Shown here in pieces: positions 1 to 6,709 of a stretch of 12,237 bases of DNA (its first letter is position 1; the number at the start of each line of letters is the position of its first letter). Source of the stretch: an uncultured Clostridia bacterium (lineage in GTDB: Bacteria > Bacillota > Clostridia > Peptostreptococcales > Anaerovoracaceae). The notes under the pieces are model-generated. The model ran no database searches, was not told the origin of the DNA, and saw only the letters and a list, made by a program, of their open reading frames with translations. Both the position numbers and the translations under genes were made by a program. Where the stretch lies: assembly GCA_934255435.1 (NCBI GenBank), contig CAKQNZ010000053.1:1-12237 (forward strand). Reading direction: 5' to 3'.

Positions 1-528
<528 letters not shown>

Positions 529-542
529 GCAGGTGAACAACA

Positions 543-1208
543 ATGGTTCTGTACAAATTTTCCGATGATTCGGAGCGGAGCAATGCGCCCCTTTCGAATT
601 CTCTGCTTGGAAAATTGCAGAAGGATATACTGACCGGGAAGCTCAGACCCGGACAGAAACTGACGGAGCAGCAGCTGTGCAAGGAGTACGAGGTCAGCAG
701 GACTCCGGTGAGGGAGGCCCTGAGACAGCTGGAGACAGACGGTCTTGTGGAAAACATACTCAACAGAGGAGCGTTCGTCGTAGGTATGAGCGAGCAGGAC
801 TATGAAGATATGTTCGAGCTGCGCAAAGCCTATGAGATACAGGCTGTCAAGTGGGCTATCGAGCGTATCACCGATGAGGAGATGGACACACTGGAGGAGA
901 CTTTCGAATTCATGGAGTTCTATACCATGAGGAACGACATCGACAAGATGCTGACTATCAACAGCGGCTTCCATCAGGTGATATACGAAGCGTCCCACAA
1001 CAGGATGCTCAGGAAACAGCTGTCATCATACCAGAACTTCCTCAAATACAAAGGAGCAGAAGCGGTATACGACGACGGATATCTTTCCACTGTGCTTGAA
1101 GAGCACAGAGCCATCTTCAAGGCGTTCAAGGACAGGGACATCAAAGCCGGCGCCCACGCTATGGAGATACACATAAACCGAGCCAAAGAACGGCGCTGCG
1201 GGATATAA
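543..1208 (+). CDS. GntR family transcriptional regulator, FCD (FadR/VanR) subfamily
   Basis: A 221-residue DNA-binding regulator. Residues about 20-80 form the winged helix typical of GntR proteins: LRPGQKLTEQQLCKEYEVSR, then TPVREALRQLETDGLVE and NRGAFVVG. Residues about 88-212 form the helical FCD ligand-binding domain. FCD domains normally bind a metal through one Asp and three His. Here H144 (SGFH), H188 (EEHRAIF) and H210 (EIHI) are present, but the usual Asp four residues before the first His is Asn140. The ATG is preceded by AGGTG (531-535) and lies 14 bp after the dehydrogenase stop, so it is probably the last gene of that operon and may sense an organic acid related to it (inference). 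A hairpin terminator follows. Confidence 0.92.
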   Translation: MVLYKFSDDSERSNAPLSNSLLGKLQKDILTGKLRPGQKLTEQQLCKEYEVSRTPVREALRQLETDGLVENILNRGAFVVGMSEQDYEDMFELRKAYEIQAVKWAIERITDEEMDTLEETFEFMEFYTMRNDIDKMLTINSGFHQVIYEASHNRMLRKQLSSYQNFLKYKGAEAVYDDGYLSTVLEEHRAIFKAFKDRDIKAGAHAMEIHINRAKERRCGI

Positions 1209-1216
1209 CAGAAAAT

Positions 1217-1266
1217 ACCGGCTCAGCAGGAGTGCATAGACGCACCCGGCAGAGCCGGTTTTGATT
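1217..1266 (+). terminator. Rho-independent terminator after the dehydrogenase-gntR operon
   Basis: ACCGGCTC (1217-1224) pairs with GAGCCGGT (1252-1259), followed by TTTTGATTTT. A smaller inner stem GTGC/GCAC (1232-1235/1242-1245) lies in the loop. The hairpin begins just after the regulator stop codon. Confidence 0.75.
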
Positions 1267-1293
1267 TTCAGTCTTATGGGGCGACACTGTCCA

Positions 1294-1322
1294 TTGACCG
1301 CATTGCTGATATGGTGTAAAGT
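1294..1322 (+). promoter_or_regulatory. Putative housekeeping promoter of the patatin gene
   Basis: TTGACC (1294-1299) and TAAAGT (1317-1322) are separated by 17 bp, close to the sigma-A consensus. The predicted transcript would begin near 1329. That makes the ATG at 1332 an unlikely start and supports the one at 1368. Confidence 0.55.
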
Positions 1323-1367
1323 TGTGCATAGATGATACTTTATCAGATGAAAGGGGGATGTGAGAAC

Positions 1368-2759
1368 ATGAAAAAGACGGCGTTTGTGCTCAGCGGGGGC
1401 GGCAGCCGGGGTGCATACGAGATCGGTGTATGGAAGGCTCTGAAGGAGCTGGGTGTAGAGATCGACATGGTATTCGGGACTTCCGTGGGGGCCATCAACG
1501 GGGCGATGGTGGCTCAGGATGAGCCGGAGCTTGCGGAGAAGCTGTGGAAGCAGATGCAGACCAGTATGATCTTCGATATAGATACAGGCGAGATGCCGCT
1601 CCAGGAGGTCGGACACTCCCGGTCTGCCGGTAAACCTACAGGATCCGCCACAGACAATATCAGCGAAGTCTCTTCAGGGATCGCACAGCACGCTGGAGAT
1701 AACAGCTGTGAAGGTGTTTCCGGGATCGCTGACAGTCTGAAAAGGCAAAATGACCCGCCTGGGTCATCTGATCGGCGGGGCGAAGGTGCCGGAGACCGCC
1801 GGGAGCCAGAGAGCATAACCGGCAGCATAGCAGCAGCTTCAAAGAAGCTTTACGACAACATCGCAGGCAGCGTGGAAGAGAAGTTCGATGAGGCTGAGAT
1901 CGCAGGACTTCCTGCAAAGGAGGCCATCGCATACGCCAGGGAGATAGTCCTCCATGGCGGAGCAGGCACAGATGGACTGAGGAAACTCCTCGATGACTAT
2001 ATAGACGAGGACCGTGTCCGCAGTTCAGGGCTTGTCTACGGACTGGTGGTGACAGGCGTGGACTTTCCGGCAATGCACGGGCAGTATCTTCTGACAGAGG
2101 ATATACCGGAGGGCCGTCTGGGCGACTACATCACAGCCAGCGCATCATGCTTTCCGGCAGCCCGCAGGTACGTCATAGACGGCAGATCTTTCATCGACGG
2201 AGGATACACCGACAATATGCCGGCGGCAATGGCGCTGCAGCAGGGAGCTGAACGCATCTTCGCAGTGGATCTTCACGCCGCAGGCATAGTCAGAGGCGAG
2301 ACGGTCAGGCAGGCAAAGCAGCAGACGGAGTTTCACCTGCTGGAAAGCTCATGGGAGCTGGGCAGTTTCCTGACTTTTGACAAAGACAATATCTCCAGGA
2401 TAATGCGGCTGGGGTATCTTGATATGATGAGGGATGCAGGCAGGTACAGAGGCAAACGGTACGCTTTTGCAGATGAAGCTATGACAGCCCACGATATCAT
2501 GGGCGCAGAAGCCGCAGCAGAGATCATCGGCCTTGACCCGCTGAAAGTCTACGACAGTGCTGCCGTCATAAATTCGCTGAAAACAAGTCTTACCGGCAGC
2601 GCAGGCACAAGAACGGAATTCGTGCTGCACATCGCAGAAAGCCTCGGCAGGGACGAAGCTGACAGTCCGTATATACAGCCGGCAGTCTATGATATCCTTG
2701 AAGACTACGTCAAAGCTGCAAATTTTCTGGTGAAATCGGGGATAGTGACAGGAAAGTGA
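1368..2759 (+). CDS. Patatin-like phospholipase (RssA-type) with a long disordered insert
   Basis: A 463-residue patatin-fold serine hydrolase predicted to cleave acyl esters of lipids through a Ser-Asp dyad. The oxyanion loop is [12 protein letters not shown] (9-20), the nucleophile elbow GTSVG has Ser39, and the partner Asp277 lies in DGG (277-279). No signal peptide is visible, so it is probably cytoplasmic. The start at 1368 is chosen because AAAGGGGG lies about 10 bp upstream and the product starts directly with the family's N-terminal strand ([11 protein letters not shown]); the in-frame ATG at 1332 has no ribosome site. Residues about 80-155 are a Ser/Gly/Asp/Arg-rich, low-complexity insert absent from compact RssA-like proteins, placed between the nucleophile helix and the helix before [11 protein letters not shown]. 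The last 90 residues are an extra helical tail. Substrate is unknown. Confidence 0.88.
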   Translation: MKKTAFVLSGGGSRGAYEIGVWKALKELGVEIDMVFGTSVGAINGAMVAQDEPELAEKLWKQMQTSMIFDIDTGEMPLQEVGHSRSAGKPTGSATDNISEVSSGIAQHAGDNSCEGVSGIADSLKRQNDPPGSSDRRGEGAGDRREPESITGSIAAASKKLYDNIAGSVEEKFDEAEIAGLPAKEAIAYAREIVLHGGAGTDGLRKLLDDYIDEDRVRSSGLVYGLVVTGVDFPAMHGQYLLTEDIPEGRLGDYITASASCFPAARRYVIDGRSFIDGGYTDNMPAAMALQQGAERIFAVDLHAAGIVRGETVRQAKQQTEFHLLESSWELGSFLTFDKDNISRIMRLGYLDMMRDAGRYRGKRYAFADEAMTAHDIMGAEAAAEIIGLDPLKVYDSAAVINSLKTSLTGSAGTRTEFVLHIAESLGRDEADSPYIQPAVYDILEDYVKAANFLVKSGIVTGK

Positions 2760-2790
2760 TGGCACGGCACATCCCTCATTCCATGCAGAT

Positions 2791-2841
2791 TTTACAGACA
2801 TCTTATGTAAACTTGACGAAACAGGTAAAGTTATGTTAGAG
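2791..2841 (+). promoter_or_regulatory. Promoter region of the Rrf2 gene with two inverted repeats
   Basis: TTGACG (2813-2818) and TTAGAG (2836-2841) at 17-bp spacing give a weak promoter. AACTTGAC (2810-2817) and GTAAAGTT (2825-2832) form an imperfect inverted repeat (7 of 8 pairs, 7-bp spacer) covering the -35. A second repeat, TTTACA (2791-2796) and TGTAAA (2806-2811), lies just upstream. Either could be an autoregulatory operator; this is inference. Confidence 0.4.
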
Positions 2842-2876
2842 TTGTCATATACAGAATCTATGGAAAGGTGCTTGAT

Positions 2877-3311
2877 ATGCTTATAATAAAAGAAGTTGAA
2901 TATGCAGTAAGGATAATAGACGAGCTCAGCAGAGAAGGCACGCTTCCGGCTGCCGCCATATCGAAGCGTCAGGATATCCCTTCGCCGTTCATATACCGTG
3001 TGCTGAAGAAGCTGGATGCAGCAGAGATCCTGCAGATAAAGCGTGGGCCGAAGGGCGGATACAGTCTCAGAGCCGATCTCGAAGACCTGACTTTGTATGA
3101 CGTCATATCAGCTTTTGAAAATACTTTCCTTGTGATAGAGTGCATGAAAAAGGACTACGACTGTACCAGGAACAGCAGCTTTGACTGCTGCATGCACAAG
3201 GAGTTCGCCCGTATACAGAGTATACTCCGCACAGAGTTCAGACGCACCAGTTTGGCTGAGCTGCTGGGAGAAAACAGCTCATGCTGCAGCGACGGGCAAA
3301 CAGATCGATAA
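2877..3311 (+). CDS. Rrf2 family transcriptional regulator with a cysteine cluster
   Basis: A 144-residue Rrf2-type winged-helix regulator. The N-terminus (LIIKEVEYAVRIIDELSREG), the recognition region PSPFIYRVLKKLDAAEI and the wing GPKGGYSL (58-65) are characteristic. Rrf2 proteins such as IscR and NsrR hold an Fe-S cluster on three cysteines after the wing. Here Cys89, Cys96 and Cys104/105 (C-x6-C-x7-CC) fall in the right place, so a redox- or iron-sensing [2Fe-2S] cluster is plausible. A second Cys pair, 136-137, lies near the C-terminus. The ATG at 2877 is preferred over the GTG at 2868 because GGAAAGG (2862-2868) is 8 bp before it. It stands alone between the patatin gene and the convergent spoIIR, so no target is evident beyond possible autoregulation. 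Confidence 0.88.
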   Translation: MLIIKEVEYAVRIIDELSREGTLPAAAISKRQDIPSPFIYRVLKKLDAAEILQIKRGPKGGYSLRADLEDLTLYDVISAFENTFLVIECMKKDYDCTRNSSFDCCMHKEFARIQSILRTEFRRTSLAELLGENSSCCSDGQTDR

Positions 3312-3324
3312 CAGCATAAAATAT

Positions 3325-3362
3325 GAACTGATGCGAGCTCTACTGCATCAGTTCTTTTGTTT
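3325..3362. terminator. Terminator between convergent rrf2 gene and spoIIR
   Basis: A perfect 10-bp stem, GAACTGATGC (3325-3334) with GCATCAGTTC (3345-3354), has a 10-base loop and is followed on the + strand by TTTTGTTTT. On the minus strand it is followed by ATATTTTAT, so it may work in both directions. The stop codon of spoIIR (3340-3342) lies in its loop. Confidence 0.85.
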
Positions 3363-3927
3363 TCCATTCAAGTTTCAGTTTCTGCTCTTTTGCAAGAGCC
3401 CTGTCTTCCTCGGACATATCCTCGTCTGTCCCGGTGCCTTCCTCAAGAAGACACAGCGGAGGGAACAGCACGCACCACCAGTTTTCACCTTCACCGTTGC
3501 CGATGGTAAGATCCAGCGCCTCGTAATTCCCGGCAGGGAACGTCATATCGCCGTATGTTTTCTCAGGTATGTATCTTACTCCAAGACTTGCTTTTACATC
3601 ATCGTCGCAGCCGTTTGAAGCCACTACGCCTTCTGCTATCTTTTCAAGGCGGCGGCTGTTTTTTCTGATATACTCCTCCATGTCGTCACGGCATGTTATA
3701 TCCTTGCGGCTCTGCATATGCTCCAGCACAGCGTCACGTACCTTGAGCTTGATGCCCTGGTCACGGGCGGAATCGCTGTTTGCGATGACGTGCAGCCTTA
3801 TGACGCCTTCGTGCTGGTTGACATTCCCGCCGGAATATGTAAAGAACACGATGGCTCCGAAAATGACTGCCAGAGCAAAAAGAATGATACATTTCTTCTC
3901 GTCAGATAATTTTTTGAAATTTTTCAA
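3340..3927 (-). CDS. spoIIR: Stage II sporulation protein R (SpoIIR)
   Basis: SpoIIR is made in the forespore and exported toward the mother cell, where it triggers SpoIIGA to process pro-sigma-E. The 195-residue product has a short basic N-terminus, one membrane segment (about 12-31, CIILFALAVIFGAIVFF), then the conserved block VIRLHVIANSDS (42-53), KLKVRDAV (60-67), and the family signature GEGENWWCVLFPPLC (145-159). I place the start at TTG 3927 because AGGAGG (3942-3937) is 9 bp upstream and the protein then begins like other SpoIIR proteins. The longer upstream reading to ATG 4029 would run through the sigma-F promoter and is rejected. The charged C-terminal tail (from about 163) is longer than the conserved domain needs. 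Confidence 0.95.
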   Translation of the reverse strand: MKNFKKLSDEKKCIILFALAVIFGAIVFFTYSGGNVNQHEGVIRLHVIANSDSARDQGIKLKVRDAVLEHMQSRKDITCRDDMEEYIRKNSRRLEKIAEGVVASNGCDDDVKASLGVRYIPEKTYGDMTFPAGNYEALDLTIGNGEGENWWCVLFPPLCLLEEGTGTDEDMSEEDRALAKEQKLKLEWKTKELMQ

Positions 3928-3936
3928 AACAGTATA

Positions 3937-3942
3937 CCTCCT
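3937..3942 (-). promoter_or_regulatory. Ribosome binding site that fixes a TTG start for spoIIR
   Basis: AGGAGG on the minus strand lies 9 bp before TTG 3927-3925. No ATG or GTG lies at a workable distance in frame. The in-frame ATG at 3954 is upstream of this site. Confidence 0.75.
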
Positions 3943-3990
3943 CACTGTGGTCATCAGAATAATATTTTCCGGTCTTTTGAACGGTACAGA

Positions 3991-4020
3991 TATTATTGCC
4001 ACCAAATGGCGGGAATATAC
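3991..4020 (-). promoter_or_regulatory. Sigma-F (forespore) promoter of spoIIR
   Basis: On the minus strand GTATA (4020-4016) is followed after exactly 15 bp by GGCAATAATA (4000-3991). This matches the sigma-F consensus as I know it (GYATA, 15 bp, GGnnAnAnTR) at every specified position. Transcription would start near 3984, giving a leader of about 57 bases before the TTG start. SpoIIR is a classical sigma-F target, so motif and gene support each other. Confidence 0.82.
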
Positions 4021-4135
4021 ATATTTCAAACAATAAGCTACAAAAAAGTCAGATGAGACATCATGTTATCAGGCTGAAAAATAACAAAGTTGCTGCGTGA
4101 AGACAGCAGACAGAGCAGCTTTTACAGACTCAGAA

Positions 4136-4188
4136 GTCACGCTGAAGGAACGCTGGGGCTGTTTTGTGGAACGCCGATGTTGTATAAT
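4136..4188 (+). promoter_or_regulatory. Promoter of the PAS-SARP gene with heptamer operator repeats
   Basis: A perfect TATAAT (4183-4188) has no good -35 hexamer at 17 bp. Upstream lie GTCACGC (4136-4142), GGAACGC (4147-4153, 11 bp later) and GGAACGC (4168-4174), the last ending 8 bp before the -10 box. SARP activators of Streptomyces bind direct heptamers at 11-bp periods, with the last repeat 8 bp before the -10. The same heptamers recur after the gene. I infer autoregulation. Confidence 0.6.
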
Positions 4189-4216
4189 GGTTAGAGTTGA
4201 AAAGGAGCTGTTAGCT

Positions 4217-5362
4217 ATGAAAACGATTACGAATGCTGCAGCCAGGAGGGGGAGCCTGGGCAATGGAGACGCTATTTTTGAGTACACTGCCGGGAAATAT
4301 TACAGGACATATCTTGACGATCCTGTCTGTCTGGATTTTACAGATGACAATTTCAGGCATATGGTAGGATACAGTCAGGATGAGATACACGATCTGTTTC
4401 AGGACAGGTATATCGAGATGGTATACCCTGATGACAGAGGCGTGTACGAAGACTTCATAAAAGCCATGCAGTCTGAAGAATGTTCGCTGATGACACAGTA
4501 CCGTCTGGTTGGTAAAAACGGTGATATAATACATGTCAGCGATACAATGACTTCGAGGATATCGGACAAGGGAGATATGCAGGCTTTCTCAGTTGTTACA
4601 GATCTAAGTGATGTACAGTCGGAAGATAATATCAAACATATCTATGATGATATCATTTCATGCGGGATAATAAGATTCACAGATGAGAAGTATCCATCGG
4701 TCATTTCCATGAATGAAGGGATGGAGGCTCTGCTATGCGCAGACGGCGGAAGTTCCGGCGTGTTCGAGGACATGAAGGCGAATATATATATGATGCTGCC
4801 TTTCGAGTACAGGGAACCTTTCCGCAGATACCTGAAGCAGGCGGGAGACGAAGGCAGTCATGTCAACCTGAAGCTGGATCTTTTCAGGTGTGACGGTGAG
4901 CGAATATCTGTCATCGGATGGATATGCAGGGCCGTGCTTGGCGGCAGGTACGAATATCAGGGCGTGTTCTTCGATGCATCGGCATATCTGGAAAATGAGC
5001 GGAGCACCTTGAGAGCAGATTTCATAGGTGCTGTCAGATATGTTTACGACAGTGTGTTCGAAGTGAATCTGATGGATGGCACAGTGAAGTGTCTTTGTAC
5101 CGATGACCATGAAATGACAGCGACCATGCCGGGAGTGCGCATGGTGGTGGATGACGCCATCACATACTGGAGCGACAGGGTCTATCCGGATGAGGAACGA
5201 GGCAGATTCAGAGATTTCTTCGAAAATATAATGAGAGACAGATTCGAGGTCCGGATGCCCCAGACCATGGAATTCGGCATATGCAGTGACGACCATATTT
5301 CCAAGGGGGGGGAAACCTTATCAGGCACTATTCCGGGACATATTTCCAGCTCAATGATATGA
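4217..5362 (+). CDS. PAS-domain sensory part of a SARP-like regulator (frame ends after a G8 run)
   Basis: This is the N-terminal part of what I read as one 656-residue cytoplasmic one-component regulator ending at 6186. Residues about 18-135 form a PAS_3-type domain (DNFRHMVGYSQDEIHDLF, then YPDDR, YRLVGKNGDIIHV and VVTDLSD). Residues about 145-260 form a second, weaker PAS-like unit ending GVFFDASAYLENE. A third runs from about 270 and is cut at residue 365 by the frame change; its end (GTYFQLNDMTGMFCCSDITG) is in the next frame. The start is ATG 4217, with AAAGGAG (4201-4207) 9 bp upstream and TATAAT at 4183. After the G run this frame yields 16 residues unlike a PAS end, then TGA. No PAS cofactor site can be assigned, so the signal is unknown. 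Confidence 0.75.
   Translation: MKTITNAAARRGSLGNGDAIFEYTAGKYYRTYLDDPVCLDFTDDNFRHMVGYSQDEIHDLFQDRYIEMVYPDDRGVYEDFIKAMQSEECSLMTQYRLVGKNGDIIHVSDTMTSRISDKGDMQAFSVVTDLSDVQSEDNIKHIYDDIISCGIIRFTDEKYPSVISMNEGMEALLCADGGSSGVFEDMKANIYMMLPFEYREPFRRYLKQAGDEGSHVNLKLDLFRCDGERISVIGWICRAVLGGRYEYQGVFFDASAYLENERSTLRADFIGAVRYVYDSVFEVNLMDGTVKCLCTDDHEMTATMPGVRMVVDDAITYWSDRVYPDEERGRFRDFFENIMRDRFEVRMPQTMEFGICSDDHISKGGETLSGTIPGHISSSMI
5305..5312 (+). other. G8 homopolymer at the junction of two reading frames
   Basis: Eight consecutive Gs follow CCAA. The upstream PAS frame and the downstream PAS/DNA-binding frame overlap only between 5290 and 5362, and protein similarity switches at this run. One extra G, or a -1 ribosomal slip, would restore a single 656-residue protein. 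It could be a sequencing error, a slippage (phase-variable) tract, or a programmed slip; the sequence alone cannot decide. Confidence 0.7.
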
Positions 5363-6186
5363 CCGGGATGTTCTGCTGCTCTGATATCACCGGTAAAAAG
5401 GACAGAAGCAGCGGACTGCAGAAACGCAGCAATCTGATGGAGATCTGGAGAAAAGGCGACATGGTGAAACTTGCCAATGTCAGTGAAGAGACAAGGCGTT
5501 TTATCGGTATAAGCAGGAGAGAAATGGAGAACGCACAGCAGCAGGAGCAGGATGCAGAAGAGCTTTTCGTCAACTGTCCGATGTCCTGGAACGATATAAA
5601 CAGAGTCATAGAAGAAGGAAGCATCGAGTATACAATAGGCAATGACCGTGGGCGGAAGATCCGAAGGACTGCACGTACGATAGCCTCAAGTGCAGATGAC
5701 GATGTGAACAATCCGTATTATGCTATCCTGTACAATATCATACCCGCCAGGAAAAAGAATGACGGTGCGGTAAATGTCAGGATCAGGACTTTCGGATATT
5801 TTGAGATATTCGTAAACGGCTCGCCGGTACATTTCAAAAGTGCAAAAGCAAAAGAGCTGCTGGCTATACTTGTCGACCGGCGTGGAGGATATGTTTCAGC
5901 CAGTGAAGCTATAAGCTGTCTGTGGGAAGATGAAACATCCAACAGGAAGACTCTTGCCCGATACCGCAAGGTGGCAATGCGGCTGCGGAACGAGCTGAAC
6001 GATAACGACATACCGGATCTGGTGATAACCACTGAAGGCAAGAGATGTATCAATCAGTCTATGGTGCAGTGCGACCTTTATGACTACCTTACAGATAAAG
6101 AAAAGAACAAAGAATTGTTCCACGGAGCCTATATGCTGAATTACAGCTGGGGAGAATTCACCCAGGCGGAGCTGCTGGAACTGTGA
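5359..6186 (+). CDS. C-terminal part of the PAS regulator with a SARP/OmpR-type winged-helix domain
   Basis: This reading frame continues the gene upstream in the -1 frame and has no ribosome site at its first ATG (5359), so it is probably not translated alone. It starts with the last strands of a PAS domain (MTGMFCCSDITGKK). A linker of about 115 residues follows, partly helical and Gln/Glu-rich. About 105 residues of winged helix come next: VRIRTFGYFEIFVNGSPVHF, KAKELLAILVDRRG, ISCLWEDE, an RYRKVAMRLRNEL recognition helix, and CDLYDYL. This is the SARP/BTAD-type DNA-binding domain of gut clostridial regulators, which often end in a YSWxEFT-like motif; here FHGAYMLNYSWGEFT is present. In the joined protein the DNA-binding domain covers about residues 520-625. 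The heptamer repeats on both sides are the natural candidate binding sites. Confidence 0.75.
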   Translation: MTGMFCCSDITGKKDRSSGLQKRSNLMEIWRKGDMVKLANVSEETRRFIGISRREMENAQQQEQDAEELFVNCPMSWNDINRVIEEGSIEYTIGNDRGRKIRRTARTIASSADDDVNNPYYAILYNIIPARKKNDGAVNVRIRTFGYFEIFVNGSPVHFKSAKAKELLAILVDRRGGYVSASEAISCLWEDETSNRKTLARYRKVAMRLRNELNDNDIPDLVITTEGKRCINQSMVQCDLYDYLTDKEKNKELFHGAYMLNYSWGEFTQAELLEL

Positions 6187-6281
6187 TATGGATATCACGC
6201 AGCTATATACGACATACTATGGAAAGTGTCCGGATAACGGATGCTTTCTTTTTTCTGTTAAATTCAAAAAAATATCTGAAA

Positions 6282-6321
6282 GTCACGCTCAGGGGACGCA
6301 TAAGTCACGCAAACGGAACGC
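6282..6321 (+). repeat. Four heptamer direct repeats with exact 11-bp period
   Basis: GTCACGC (6282-6288), GGGACGC (6293-6299), GTCACGC (6304-6310) and GGAACGC (6315-6321) start exactly 11 bp apart, so all lie on one face of the helix, and alternate between two types. GTCACGC and GGAACGC also occur 11 bp apart at 4136-4153. The layout matches operators known for SARP activators. A TATATA box follows 9 bp later. Confidence 0.7.
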
Positions 6322-6330
6322 AGGTCATGG

Positions 6331-6336
6331 TATATA
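6331..6336 (+). promoter_or_regulatory. Putative -10 box of an activator-dependent promoter
   Basis: TATATA, within TATATATATG, starts 9 bp after the last heptamer; the corresponding gap upstream of the PAS-SARP gene is 8 bp. No TTGACA-like hexamer lies at the -35 position, as expected if the bound regulator replaces it. Transcription would start near 6343. Confidence 0.5.
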
Positions 6337-6342
6337 TATGCA

Positions 6343-6604
6343 AGAGGATCAGCAAATACCGGAATGTCATGTTCTGTACGGATTTATGATCTGTCAGGTC
6401 GGTGCCATTCCAGAGAGAAAATATTGAGGATGGGAAAAACAAGATAGCAATCCACTTATGGAGAAGTTCCGGAAAGCTGAGGCTGAGTCCGGTTCCGGGG
6501 CTTTCTCCACTCCCCTATATGAATTGAAATCAAGATAACCAATGATGTATACAGCAAAATGGCGGACGCCCCTGACAGGCAGTTCGCCATTTTGCTGTTT
6601 TTTT
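6343..6604 (+). ncRNA. Putative structured small RNA under SARP-type control
   Basis: The roughly 520 bases between the regulator stop (6186) and the convergent sipL stop (6710) hold no convincing protein gene. They do hold a promoter-like element at 6282-6336 and a strong terminator at 6551-6604, together defining a transcript of about 260 bases. Within it GGAGAA (6460-6465) pairs with TTCTCC (6503-6508), CCGGA (6469-6473) with TCCGG (6488-6492), and AGC (6475-6477) with GCT (6482-6484), a nested three-part hairpin. Short reading frames exist (29 codons from ATG 6338, 27 codons from ATG 6364) but neither has a ribosome site. I recognise no known RNA family. It could instead be the 3' leader of the regulator mRNA or encode a small peptide. 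Confidence 0.45.
6551..6604 (+). terminator. Strong rho-independent terminator
   Basis: A perfect 14-bp stem joins ACAGCAAAATGGCG (6551-6564) with CGCCATTTTGCTGT (6585-6598), followed at once by a run of Ts to 6604. The T run is only on the + strand side, so it ends rightward transcription from the regulator or the putative small RNA. It does not serve sipL. Confidence 0.9.
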
Positions 6605-6709
6605 GTTCTTAAGTGCTGCCGGCAGAAGCACGCCGGATGCACTGATGTGAAGCCTGCTTTCTGTGCAGGTGTTAAGCAGCGGGGCCGGATATTTCGCCCT
6701 GAGCCATGT

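Noticed and set aside
1514..2073. Minus strand frames opposite the patatin insert
   Set aside because: Biased composition of the insert opens these frames; no start signals or family match.
3181..4036. + strand frames overlapping spoIIR (3181-3618 and 3569-4036)
   Set aside because: They run through the convergent terminator or lie wholly antisense to a confidently identified spoIIR.
4091..4122. GCTGC/GCAGC pairing before the heptamers as a terminator
   Set aside because: Short stem with a long loop, and no gene upstream on the + strand to end, since spoIIR diverges here.
6188..6427. A 79-codon frame right after the regulator stop, including a 29-codon frame from ATG 6338
   Set aside because: No ribosome site, no recognisable domain, and it runs through the heptamer array and -10 box. 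A small peptide is possible but unsupported.
6612..6631. GTGCT/AGCAC inverted repeat as the sipL terminator
   Set aside because: Only 5 bp of stem and no T run on the minus strand side.
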